A stretch of DNA of 64,000 nucleotides from Hippasteria phrygiana (lineage: Eukaryota; Echinodermata; Asteroidea; Valvatida; Goniasteridae), in contig JAZGUH010000208.1 in the NCBI GenBank assembly GCA_037893225.1, positions 1 to 64,000 of the forward strand, written 5' to 3'. Below are positions 21,101 through 34,600 of this stretch, in pieces (the first letter of the stretch is position 1; each line of letters starts with the position of its first letter). A program made the position numbers and the translations under genes. The notes beneath the pieces are model-generated. The model was not told the origin of the DNA. It did no database searches and saw only the letters and a list, made by a program, of their open reading frames with translations.

Positions 21101-24100
21101 ATCCCATTCAATTATGAAAAGGGAAATGAGGGGCGTTCATCTGAAAATGTGGCAAACGTTAAGCAACCACAATGCAGTAAACAGGAGAACGCACACAGAG
21201 TTCACAGGAAGACATTTGTTGCGAGGTTTGAATTTTCTTAAAGAGTTCTAATGCTCTGAAGCTGGCGATGGTCTCAAATTGTTGCGCTAGATCTAAGCTA
21301 CCCATACTTGACCAAAAATTACTGGATTTGGTCAATATCCCGTTCAATTATGAACAGGGAAAGGAGGGGCGTTCCTCTTAACATTTGGCAAACGTTAAGC
21401 AGTCACAATGCAGTAAACGGGAGAACGCAAACAGAGTTCACGGGAAGAAATTTGTTGCGAGGTTTGAATTTTCTCGAAGAGTTCTAACGCTGTGAAGCTG
21501 GCGATGGTCTTAAATTGTTGCGCTGGATCTAAGCTACCCATACGTATAAAAGTTACTGGATTTGGTCAATATTCCATTCAATTATGAAAAGGGAAAGGAG
21601 GGCGTTCATCTGAAAATATGGCAAACGTTAAACAGTCACAATGCAGTAAACGGAAGAACGCACACAGAGTTCACGGGAAGAAATTTGTTGCGAGGTTTGA
21701 ATTTTCTCGAAGAGTTCTAACGCTGTGAAGCTGGCGATGGTCTTAAATTGTTGCGCTGGATCTAAGCTACCCATACTTGACCAAAAATTACTGGATTTGG
21801 TAAATATCCCGTTCAATTATGAACAGGGAAAGGAGGGGCGTTCATCTCAACATTTGGCAAACGTTAAGCAGCCACAATGCAGTAAACGGGAGAACGCACA
21901 CAGAGTTTACGGGAAGAAATTTGTTGCGAGGTTTAAATTTTCTCGAAAAGTTCTAACGCTGTAAAGCTGGCGATGGTCTCAAATTGTTGCGCTAGATCTA
22001 AGCTATCCATACGTATAAAAGTTACTGGATTTGGTCAATATCCCATTCAATTATGAAAAGGGAAATGAGGGGCGTTCATCTGAAAATGTGACAAACGTTA
22101 AGCAGTCACAATGCAGTAAACGGAAGAACGCACACAGAGTTCACGGGAAGAAATTTGTTGCGAGGTTTGAATTTTCTCGAAGAGTTCTAAAGCTGTGAAG
22201 CTGGCGATGGTCTCAAATTGTTGCGCTGGATCTAAGCTACCCATACGTATAAAAGTTACTGGATTTGGTCAATATTCCATTCAATTATGAAAAGGGAAAG
22301 GAGGGCGTTCATCTGAAAATGTGGCAAACGTTAAGCAGTCACAATGCAGTAAACGGAAGAACGCACACAGAGTTCACGGGAAGAAATTTGTTGCGAGGTT
22401 TGAATTTTCTCGAAGAGTTCTAACGCTGTGAAGCTGGCGATGGTCTTAAATTGTTGCGCTGGATTTAAGCTATCCATACGTGTAAAAGTTACTGGATTTG
22501 GTCAATATCCCATTCAATTATGAAAAGGGAAATGAGGGGCGTTCATCTGAAAATGTGGCAAACGTTAAGCAACCACAATGCAGTAAACAGGAGAACGCAC
22601 ACAGAGTTCACGGGAAGACATTTGTTGCGAGGTTTGAATTTTCTTAAAGAGTTCTAATGCTCTGAAGCTGGCGATGGTCTCAAATTGTTGCGCTAGATCT
22701 AAGCTACCCATACTTGACCAAAAATTACTGGATTTGGTCAATATCCCGTTCAATTATGAACAGGGAAAGGAGGGGCGTTCCTCTGAACATTTGGCAAACG
22801 TTAAGCAGTCACAATGCAGTAAACGGGAGAACGCAAACGGAGTTCACGGGAAGAAATTTGTTGCGAGGTTTGAATTTTCTCGAAGAGTTCTAACGCTGTG
22901 AAGCTGGCGATGGTCTTAAATTGTTGCGCTGGATCTAAGCTACCCATACGTATAAAAGTTACTGGATTTGGTCAATATTCCATTCAATTATGAAAAGGGA
23001 AAGGAGGGCGTTCATCTGAAAATGTGGCAAACGTTAAGCAGTCACAATGCAGTAAACGGGAGAACGCACACAGAGTTCACGGGAAGACATTTGTTGCGAG
23101 GTTTGAATTTTCTTAAAGAGTTCTAACGCTCTGAAGCTGGCGATGGTCTCAAATTGTTGCGCTAGATCTAAGCTACCCATACTTGACCAAAAATTACTGG
23201 ATTTGGTCAATATCCCGTTCAATTATGAACAGGGAAAGGAGGGGCGTTCATCTCAACATTTGGCAAACGTTAAGCAGCCACAATGCAGTAAACGGGAGAA
23301 CGCAAACAGAGTTCACGGGAAGAAATTTGTTGCGAGGTTTAAATTTTCTCGAAAAGTTCTAACGCTGTGAAGCTGGCGATGGTCTCAAATTGTTGCGCTA
23401 GATCTAAGCTATCCATACGTGTAAAAGTTACTGGATTTGGTCAATATCCCATTCAATTATGAAAAGGGAAATGAGGGGCGTTCATCTGAAAATGTGGCAA
23501 ACGTTAAGCAACCACAATGCAGTAAACAGGAGAACGCACACAGAGTTCACGGGAAGACATTTGTTGCGAGGTTTGAATTTTCTTAAAGAGTTCTAAAGCT
23601 CTGAAGCTGGCGATGGTCTCAAATTGTTGCGCTAGATCTAAGCTACCCATACTTGACCAAAAATTACTGGATTTGGTCAATATCCCGTTCAATTATGAAC
23701 AGGGAAAGGAGGGGCGTTCCTCTGAACATTTGGCAAACGTTAAGCAGTCACAATGCAGTAAACGGGAGAACGCAAACAGAGTTCACGGGAAGAAATTTGT
23801 TGCGAGGTTTGAATTTTCTCGAAGAGTTCTAACGCTGTGAAGCTGGCGATGGTCTTAAATTGTTGCGCTGGATCTAAGCTACCCATACGTATAAAAGTTA
23901 CTGGATTTGGTCAATATTCCATTCAATTATGAAAAGGGAAAGGAGGGCGTTCATCTGAAAATGTGGCAAACGTTAAGCAGTCACAATGCAGTAAACGGAA
24001 GAACGCACACAGAGTTCACGGGAAGAAATTTGTTGCGAGGTTTGAATTTTCTCGAAGAGTTCTAACGCTGTGAAGCTGGCGATGGTCTTAAATTGTTGCG

Positions 24101-24850
24101 CTGGATCTAAGCTACCCATACTTGACCAAAAATTACTGGATTTGGTCAATATTCCATTCAATTATGAAAAGGGAAAGGAGGGCGTTCATCTGAAAATGTG
24201 GCAAACGTTAAGCAGTCACAATGCAGTAAACGGGAGAACGCAAACAGAGTTCACTGGAAGAAATTTGTTGCGAGGTTTAAATTTTCTCGAAAAGTTCTAA
24301 CGCTGTAAAGCTGGCGATGGTCTCAAATTGTTGCGCTAGATCTAAGCTATCCATACGTGTAAAAGTTACTGGATTTGGTCAATATCCCATTCAATTATGA
24401 AAAGGGAAATGAGGGGCGTTCATCTGAAAATGTGGCAAACGTTAAGCAACCACAATGCAGTAAACAGGAGAACGCACACAGAGTTCACAGGAAGACATTT
24501 GTTGCGAGGTTTGAATTTTCTTAAAGAGTTCTAATGCTCTGAAGCTGGCGATGGTCTCAAATTGTTGCGCTAGATCTAAGCTACCCATACTTGACCAAAA
24601 ATTACTGGATTTGGTCAATATCCCGTTCAATTATGAACAGGGAAAGGAGGGGCGTTCCTCTGAACATTTGGCAAACGTTAAGCAGTCACAATGCAGTAAA
24701 CGGGAGAACGCAAACAGAGTTCACGGGAAGAAATTTGTTGCGAGGTTTGAATTTTCTCGAAGAGTTCTAACGCTGTGAAGCTGGCGATGGTCTTAAATTG
24801 TTGCGCTGGATCTAAGCTACCCATACGTATAAAAGTTACTGGATTTGGTC
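21100..24850. repeat. ~939-bp, 4-monomer HOR
   Basis: The marker gcaaccacaatgcagtaaac occurs at about 21174, 22569, 23508 and 24446; the last three are spaced 939 and 938 bp. A second marker set behaves the same way (23034/23973, and 22674/23613/24551). Within each unit a monomer with a broken third HSE unit and a dyad is followed by one starting gaacaggg with cgttcctct, then by intact-HSE monomers with TATAAAAG. Minor variation between units shows some age. Confidence 0.7.
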
Positions 24851-27255
24851 AATATCCCATTCAATTATGAAAAGGGAAAGGAGGGGCGTTCATCTGAAAA
24901 TGTGGCAAACGTTAAACAGTCACAATGCAGTAAACGGGAGAACGCACACAGAGTTCACGGGAAGACATTTGTTGCGAGGTTTGAATTTTCTTAAAGAGTT
25001 CTAACGCTCTGAAGCTGGCGATGGTCTCAAATTGTTGCGCTAGATCTAAGCTACCCATACTTGACCAAAAATTACTGGATTTGGTCAACATCCCGTTCAA
25101 TTATGAACAGGGAAAGGAGGGGCGTTCATCTCAACATTTGGCAAACGTTAAGCAGCCACAATGCAGTAAACGGGAGAACGCAAACAGAGTTCACGGGAAG
25201 AAATTTGTTGCGAGGTTTAAATTTTCTCGAAAAGTTCTAACGCTGTAAAGCTGGCGATGGTCTCAAATTGTTGCGCTAGATCTAAGCTATCCATACGTAT
25301 AAAAGTTACTGGATTTGGTCAATATCCCATTCAATTATGAAAAGGGAAATGAGGGGCGTTCATCTGAAAATGTGACAAACGTTAAGCAGTCACAATGCAG
25401 TAAACGGAAGAACGCACACAGAGTTCACGGGAAGAAATTTGTTGCGAGGTTTGAATTTTCTCGAAGAGTTCTGACGCTGTGAAGCTGGCGATGGTCTCAA
25501 ATTGTTGCGCTGGATCTAAGCTACCCATACGTATAAAAGTTACTGGATTTGGTCAATATTCCATTCAATTATGAAAAGGGAAAGGAGGGCGTTCATCTGA
25601 AAATGTGGCAAACGTTAAGCAGTCACAATGCAGTAAACGGAAGAACGCACACAGAGTTCACGGGAAGAAATTTGTTGCGAGGTTTGAATTTTCTCGAAGA
25701 GTTCTAACGCTGTGAAGCTGGCGATGGTCTTAAATTGTTGCGCTGGATCTAAGCTACCCATACGTATAAAAGTTACTGGATTTGGTTAATATCCCATTCA
25801 ATTATGAAAAGGGAAAGGAGGGGCGTTCATCTGAAAATGTGGCAAACGTTAAACAGTCACAATGCAGTAAACGGGAGAACGCACACAGAGTTCACGGGAA
25901 GACATTTGTTGCGAGGTTTGAATTTTCTTAAAGAGTTCTAACGCTCTGAAGCTGGCGATGGTCTCAAATTGTTGCGCTAGATCTAAGCTACCCATACTTG
26001 ACCAAAAATTACTGGATTTGGTCAATATCCCATTCAATTATGAACAGGGAAAGGAGGGGCGTTCATCTCAATATTTGGCAAACGTTAAGCAGCCACAATG
26101 CAGTAAACGGGAGAACGCAAACAGAGTTCACGGGAAGAAATTTGTTGCGAGGTTTAAATTTTCTCGAAAAGTTCTAACGCTGTAAAGCTGGCGATGGTCT
26201 CAAATTGTTGCGCTAGATCTAAGCTATCCATACGTATAAAAGTTACTGGATTTAGTCAATATCCCATTCAATTATGAAAAGGGAAATGAGGGGCGTTCAT
26301 CTGAAAATGTGACAAACGTTAAGCAGTCACAATGCAGTAAACGGAAGAACGCACACAGAGTTCACGGGAAGAAATTTGTTGCGAGGTTTGAATTTTCTCG
26401 AAGAGTTCTAAAGCTGTGAAGCTGGCGATGGTCTCAAATTGTTGCGCTGGATCTAAGCTACCCATACTTGACCAAAAATTACTGGATTTGGTCAATATTC
26501 CATTCAATTATGAAAAGGGAAAGGAGGGCGTTCATCTGAAAATGTGGCAAACGTTAAGCAGTCACAATGCAGTAAACGGGAGAACGCAAACAGAGTTCAC
26601 TGGAAGAAATTTGTTGCGAGGTTTAAATTTTCTCGAAAAGTTCTAACGCTGTAAAGCTGGCGATGGTCTCAAATTGTTGCGCTAGATCTAAGCTATCCAT
26701 ACGTGTAAAAGTTACTGGATTTGGTCAATATCCCATTCAATTATGAAAAGGGAAAGGAGGGGCGTTCATCTGAAAATGTGGCAAACATTAAACAGTCACA
26801 ATGCAGTAAACGGGAGAACGCACACAGAGTTCACGGGAACACATTTGTTGCGAGGTTTGAATTTTCTTAAAGAGTTCTAACGCTCTGAAGCTGGCGATGG
26901 TCTCAAATTGTTGCGCTAGATCTAAGCTACCCATACGTGTGAAAATTACTGGATTTGGTCAATATCCCATTCAATTATGAACAGGAAAAGGAGGGGCGTT
27001 CATCTGAAAATGTGGCAAACGTTAAGCAGTCACAATGCAGTAAACGGAAGAACGCACACAGAGTTCACGGGAAGAAATTTGTTGCGAGGTTTGAATTTTC
27101 TCGAAGAGTTCTAACGCTGTGAAGCTGGCGATGGTCTTAAATTGTTGCGCTGGATCTAAGCTACCCATACGTATAAAAGTTACTGGATTTGGTCAATATC
27201 CCATTCAATTATGAAAAGGGAAAGGAGGGGCGTTCATCTGAAAATGTGGCAAACG

Positions 27256-28619
27256 TTAAACAGTCACAATGCAGTAAACGGGAGAACGCACACAGAGTTC
27301 ACGGGAAGACATTTGTTGCGAGGTTTGAATTTTCTTAAAGAGTTCTAACGCTCTGAAGCTGGCGATGGTCTCAAATTGTTGCGCTGGATCTAAGCTACCC
27401 ATACTTGACCAAAAATTACTGGATTTGGTCAATATCCCGTTCAATTATGAACAGGGAAAGGAGGGGCGTTCATCTTAACATTTGGCAAACGTTAAGCAGC
27501 CACAATGCAGTAAACGGGAGAACGCAAACAGAGTTCACAGGAAGAAATTTGTTGCGAGGTTTAAATTTTCTCGAAAAGTTCTAACGCTGTAAAGCTGGCG
27601 ATGGTCTCAAATTGTTGCGCTAGATCTAAGCTATCCATACGTATAAAAGTTACTGGATTTGGTCAATATCCCATTCAATTATGAAAAGGGAAATGAGGGG
27701 CGTTCATCTGAAAATGTGGCAAATGTTAAGCAGTCACAATGCAGTAAACGGAAGAACGCACACAGAGTTCACGGGAAGAAATTTGTTGCGAGGTTTGAAT
27801 TTTCTCGAAGAGTTCTAACGCTCTGAAGCTGGCGATGGTCTCAAATTGTTGCGCTGGATCTAAGCTACCCATACGTATAAAAGTTACTGGATTTGGTCAA
27901 TATCCCATTCAATTATGAAAAGGGAAAGGAGGGGCGTTCATCTGAAAATGTGGCAAACATTAAACAGTCACAATGCAGTAAACGGGAGAACGCACACAGA
28001 GTTCACGGGAACACATTTGTTGCGAGGTTTGAATTTTCTTAAAGAGTTCTAACGCTCTGAAGCTGGCGATGGTCTCAAATTGTTGCGCTAGATCTAAGCT
28101 ACCCATTAGTGTGAAAATTACTGGATTTGGTCAATATCCCATTCAATTATGAACAGGAAAAGGAGGGGCGTTCATCTGAAAATGTGGCAAACGTTAAGCA
28201 GTCACAATGCAGTAGTAAACGGAAGAACGCACACAGAGTTCACGGGAAGAAATTTGTTGCGAGGTTTGAATTTTCTCGAAGAGTTCTAACGCTGTGAAGC
28301 TGGCGATGGTCTTAAATTGTTGCGCTGGATCTAAGCTACCCATACGTATAAAAGTTACTGGATTTGGTCAATATCCCATTCAATTATGAAAAGGGAAAGG
28401 AGGGGCGTTCATCTGAAAATGTGGCAAACGTTAAACAGTCACAATGCAGTAAACGGGAGAACGCACACAGAGTTCACGGGAAGACATTTGTTGCGAGGTT
28501 TGAATTTTCTTAAAGAGTTCTAACGCTCTGAAGCTGGCGATGGTCTCAAATTGTTGCGCTGGATCTAAGCTACCCATACTTGACCAAAAATTACTGGATT
28601 TGGTCAATATCCCGTTCAA
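27256..28619. repeat. 1175-bp, 5-monomer local duplication
   Basis: The monomers at 27256-27444 and 28431-28619 are the same subtype 1175 bp apart. The intervening monomers also match (for example gggaacacatttg at 26836 and 28010). A private 3-base duplication, gcagtagtaaac, near 28211 and the variant slot ccattagtgtgaaaa near 28106 mark the second copy only. Confidence 0.65.
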
Positions 28620-31600
28620 TTATGAACAGGGAAAGGAGGGGCGTTCATCTTAACATTTGGCAAACGTTAAGCAGCCACAATGCAGTAAACGGGAGAACGC
28701 AAACAGAGTTCACAGGAAGAAATTTGTTGCGAGGTTTAAATTTTCTCGAAAAGTTCTAACGCTGTAAAGCTGGCGATGGTCTCAAATTGTTGCGCTAGAT
28801 CTAAGCTATCCATACGTATAAAAGTTACTGGATTTGGTCAATATCCCATTCAATTATGAAAAGGGAAATGAGGGGCGTTCATCTGAAAATGTGGCAAATG
28901 TTAAGCAGTCACAATGCAGTAAACGGAAGAACGCACACAGAGTTCACGGGAAGAAATTTGTTGCGAGGTTTGAATTTTCTCGAAGAGTTCAAACGCTCTG
29001 AAGCTGGCGATGGTCTCAAATTGTTGCGCTGGATCTAAGCTACCCATACGTATAAAAGTTACGGGATTTGGTCAATATTCCATTCAATTATGAAAAGGGA
29101 AAGGAGGGCGTTCATCTGAAAATGTGGCAAACGTTAAGCAGTCACAATGCAGTAAACGGGAGAACGCACACAGAGTTCACGGGAAGACATTTGTTGCGAG
29201 GTTTGAATTTTCTTAAAGAGTTCTAACGCTCTGAAGCTGGCGATGGTCTCAAATTGTTGCGCTAGATCTAAGCTACCCATACTTGACCACAAATTACTGG
29301 ATTTGGTCAATATCCCGTTCAATTATGAACAGGGAAAGGAGGGGCGTTCATCTGAAAATTTGGCAAACGTTAAGCAGCCACAATGCAGTAAACGGGAGAA
29401 CGCAAACAGAGTTCACTGGAAGAAATTTGTTGCGAGGTTTAAATTTTCTCGAAAAGTTCTAACGCTGTAAAGCTGGCGATGGTCTCAAATTGTTGCGCTA
29501 GATCTAAGCTATCCATACGTGTAAAAGTTACTGGATTTGGTCAATATCCCATTCAATTATGAAAAGGGAAATGAGGGGCGTTCATCTGAAAATGTGGCAA
29601 ACGTTAAGCAACCACAATGCAGTAAACAGGAGAACGCACACAGAGTTCACGGGAAGACATTTGTTGCGAGGTTTGAATTTTCTTAAAGAGTTCTAATGCT
29701 CTGAAGCTGGCGATGGTCTCAAATTGTTGCGCTAGATCTAAGCTACCCATACTTGACCAAAAATTACTGGATTTGGTCAATATCCCGTTCAATTATGAAC
29801 AGGGAAAGGAGGGGCGTTCCTCTGAACATTTGGCAAACGTTAAGCAGTCACAATGCAGTAAACGGGAGAACGCAAACAGAGTTCACGGGAAGAAATTTGT
29901 TGCGAGGTTTGAATTTTCTCGAAGAGTTCTAACGCTGTGAAGCTGGCGATGGTCTTAAATTGTTGCGCTGGATCTAAGCTACCCATACGTATAAAAGTTA
30001 CTGGATTTGGTCAATATCCCATTCAATTATGAAAAGGGAAAGGAGGGGCGTTCATCTGAAAATGTGGCAAACGTTAAACAGTCACAATGCAGTAAACGGG
30101 AGAACGCACACAGAGTTCACGGGAAGACATTTGTTGCGAGGTTTGAATTTTCTTAAAGAGTTCTAACGCTCTGAAGCTGGCGATGGTCTCAAATTGTTGC
30201 GTTAGATCTAAGCTACCCATACTTGACCAAAAATTACTGGATTTGGTCAATATCCCGTTCAATTATGAACAGGGAAAGGAGGGGCGTTCATCTCAACATT
30301 TGGCAAACGTTAAGCAGCCACAATGCAGTAAACGGGAGAACGCAAACAGAGTTCACGGGAAGAAATTTGTTGCGAGGTTTAAATTTTCTCGAAAAGTTCT
30401 AACGCTGTAAAGCTGGCGATGGTCTCAAATTGTTGCGCTAGATCTAAGCTATCCATACGTATAAAAGTTACTGGATTTGGTCAATATCCCATTCAATTAT
30501 GAAAAGGGAAATGAGGGGCGTTCATCTGAAAATGTGACAAACGTTAAGCAGTCACAATGCAGTAAACGGAAGAACGCACACAGAGTTCACGGGAAGAAAT
30601 TTGTTGCGAGGTTTGAATTTTCTCGAAGAGTTCTAACGCTGTGAAGCTGGCGATGGTCTCAAATTGTTGCGCTGGATCTAAGCTACCCATACGTATAAAA
30701 GTTACTGGATTTGGTCAATATTCCATTCAATTATGAAAAGGGAAAGGAGGGCGTTCATCTGAAAATGTGGCAAACGTTAAGCAGTCACAATGCAGTAAAC
30801 GGAAGAACGCACACAGAGTTCACGGGAAGAAATTTGTTGCGAGGTTTGAATTTTCTCGAAGAGTTCTAACGCTGTGAAGCTGGCGATGGTCTTAAATTGT
30901 TGCGCTGGATCTAAGCTACCCATACGTATAAAAGTTACTGGATTTGGTCAATATCCCATTCAATTATGAAAAGGGAAAGGAGGGGCGTTCATCTGAAAAT
31001 GTGGCAAACATTAAACAGTCACAATGCAGTAAACGGGAGAACGCAAACAGAGTTCACAGGTAGAAAAGTTCTAACGCTGTAAAGCTGGCGATGGTCTCAA
31101 ATTGTTGCGCTAGATCTAAGCTATCCATACGTATACAAGTTACTGGATTTGGTCAATATCCCATTCAATTATGAAAAGGGAAATGAGGGGCGTTCATCTG
31201 AAAATGTGGCAAACGTTAAGCAGTCACAATGCAGTAAACAGGAGAACGCACACAGAGTTCACGGGAAGACATTTGTTGCGAGGTTTGAATTTTCTTAAAG
31301 AGTTCTAACGCTCTGAAGCTGGCGATGGTCTCAAATTGTTGCGCTAGATCTAAGCTACCCATACTTGACCAAAAATTACTGGATTTGGTCAATATCCCGT
31401 TCAATTATGAACAGGGAAAGGAGGGGCGTTCATCTGAACATTTGGCAAACGTTAAGCAGTCACAATGCAGTAAACGGGAGAACGCAAACAGAGTTCACGG
31501 GAAGAAATTTGTTGCGAGGTTTGAATTTTCTCGAAGAGTTCTAACGCTGTGAAGCTGGCGATGGTCTCAAATTGTTGCGCTGGATCTAAGCTACCCATAC

Positions 31601-34600
31601 GTATAAAAGGTACTGGATTTGGGCAATATTCCATTCAATTATGAAAAGGGAAAGGAGGGCGTTCATCTGAAAATGCGGCAAACGTTAAGCAGTCACAAGC
31701 AGTAAACGGAAGAACGCACACAGAGTTCACGGGAAGAAATTTGTTGCGAGGTTTGAATTTTCTCGAAGAGTTCTAACGCTGTGAAGCTGGCGATGGTCTT
31801 AAATTGTTGCGCTGGATCTAAGCTACCCATACGTATAAAAGTTACTGGATTTGGTCAATATCCCATTCAATTATGAAAAGGGAAAGGAGGGGCGTTCATC
31901 TGAAAATGTGGCAAACGTTAAACAGTCACAATGCAGTAAACGGGAGAACGCACACAGAGTTCACAGGAAGAAATTTGTTGCGAGGTTTAAATTTTCTCGA
32001 AAAGTTCTAACGCTGTAAAGCTGGCGATGGTCTCAAATTGTTGCGCTAGATCTAAGCTACCCATACTTGACCAAAAATTACTGGATGGGGCGTTCATCTG
32101 AACATTTGGCAAACGTTAAGCAGCCACAATGCAGTAAACGGGAGAACGCAAACAGAGTTCACAGGAAGAAATTTGTTGCGAGGTTTAAATTTTCTCGAAA
32201 AGTTCTAACGCTGTAAAGCTGGCGATGGTCTCAAATTGTTGCGCTAGATCTAAGCTATCCATACGTATAAAAGTTACTGGATTTGGTCAATATCCCATTC
32301 AATTATGAAAAGGGAAATGAGGGGCGTTCATCTGAAAATGTGGCAAACGTTAAGCAGTCACAATGCAGTAAACGGAAGAACGCACACAGAGTTCACGGGA
32401 AGAAATTTGTTGCGAGGTTTGAATTTTCTCGAAGAGTTCTAACGCTCTGAAGCTGGCGATGGTCTCAAATTGTTGCGCTGGATCTAAGCTACCCATACGT
32501 ATAAAAGTTACGTGATTTGGTCAATATCCCATTCAATTATGAAAAGGGAAAGGAGGGGCGTTCATCTGAAAATGTGGCAAACGTTAAACAGTCACAATGC
32601 AGTAAACGGGAGAACGCACACAGAGTTCACGGGAAGACATTTGTTGCGAGGTTTGAATTTTCTTAAAGAGTTCTAACGCTCTGAAGCTGGCGATGGTCTC
32701 AAATTGTTGCGCTGGATCTAAGCTACCCATACTTGACCAAAAATTACTGGATTTGGTCAATATCCCGTTCAATTATGAACAGGGAAAGGAGGGGCGTTCA
32801 TCTTAACATTTGGCAAACGTTAAGCAGCCACAATGCAGTAAACGGGAGAACGCAAACAGAGTTCACAGGAAGAAATTTGTTGCGAGGTTTAAATTTTCTC
32901 GAAAAGTTCTAACGCTGTAAAGCTGGCGATGGTCTCAAATTGTTGCGCTAGATCTAAGCTATCCATACGTATAAAAGTTACTGGATTTGGTCAATATCCC
33001 ATTCAATTATGAAAAGGGAAATGAGGGGCGTTCATCTGAAAATGTGGCAAATGTTAAGCAGTCACAATGCAGTAAACGGAAGAACGCACACAGAGTTCAC
33101 GGGAAGAAATTTGTTGCGAGGTTTGAATTTTCTCGAAGAGTTCAAACGCTCTGAAGCTGGCGATGGTCTCAAATTGTTGCGCTGGATCTAAGCTACCCAT
33201 ACGTATAAAAGTTACGGGATTTGGTCAATATTCCATTCAATTATGAAAAGGGAAAGGAGGGCGTTCATCTGAAAATGTGGCAAACGTTAAGCAGTCACAA
33301 TGCAGTAAACGGGAGAACGCACACAGAGTTCACGGGAAGACATTTGTTGCGAGGTTTGAATTTTCTTAAAGAGTTCTAACGCTCTGAAGCTGGCGATGGT
33401 CTCAAATTGTTGCGCTAGATCTAAGCTACCCATACTTGACCACAAATTACTGGATTTGGTCAATATCCCGTTCAATTATGAACAGGGAAAGGAGGGGCGT
33501 TCATCTGAAAATTTGGCAAACGTTAAGCAGCCACAATGCAGTAAACGGGAGAACGCAAACAGAGTTCACTGGAAGAAATTTGTTGCGAGGTTTAAATTTT
33601 CTCGAAAAGTTCTAACGCTGTAAAGCTGGCGATGGTCTCAAATTGTTGCGCTAGATCTAAGCTATCCATACGTGTAAAAGTTACTGGATTTGGTCAATAT
33701 CCCATTCAATTATGAAAAGGGAAATGAGGGGCGTTCATCTGAAAATGTGGCAAACGTTAAGCAACCACAATGCAGTAAACAGGAGAACGCACACAGAGTT
33801 CACGGGAAGACATTTGTTGCGAGGTTTGAATTTTCTTAAAGAGTTCTAATGCTCTGAAGCTGGCGATGGTCTCAAATTGTTGCGCTAGATCTAAGCTACC
33901 CATACTTGACCAAAAATTACTGGATTTGGTCAATATCCCGTTCAATTATGAACAGGGAAAGGAGGGGCGTTCCTCTGAACATTTGGCAAACGTTAAGCAG
34001 TCACAATGCAGTAAACGGGAGAACGCAAACAGAGTTCACGGGAAGAAATTTGTTGCGAGGTTTGAATTTTCTCGAAGAGTTCTAACGCTGTGAAGCTGGC
34101 GATGGTCTTAAATTGTTGCGCTGGATCTAAGCTACCCATACGTATAAAAGTTACTGGATTTGGTCAATATCCCATTCAATTATGAAAAGGGAAAGGAGGG
34201 GCGTTCATCTGAAAATGTGGCAAACGTTAAACAGTCACAATGCAGTAAACGGGAGAACGCACACAGAGTTCACGGGAAGACATTTGTTGCGAGGTTTGAA
34301 TTTTCTTAAAGAGTTCTAACGCTCTGAAGCTGGCGATGGTCTCAAATTGTTGCGTTAGATCTAAGCTACCCATACTTGACCAAAAATTACTGGATTTGGT
34401 CAATATCCCGTTCAATTATGAACAGGGAAAGGAGGGGCGTTCATCTCAACATTTGGCAAACGTTAAGCAGCCACAATGCAGTAAACGGGAGAACGCAAAC
34501 AGAGTTCACGGGAAGAAATTTGTTGCGAGGTTTAAATTTTCTCGAAAAGTTCTAACGCTGTAAAGCTGGCGATGGTCTCAAATTGTTGCGCTAGATCTAA

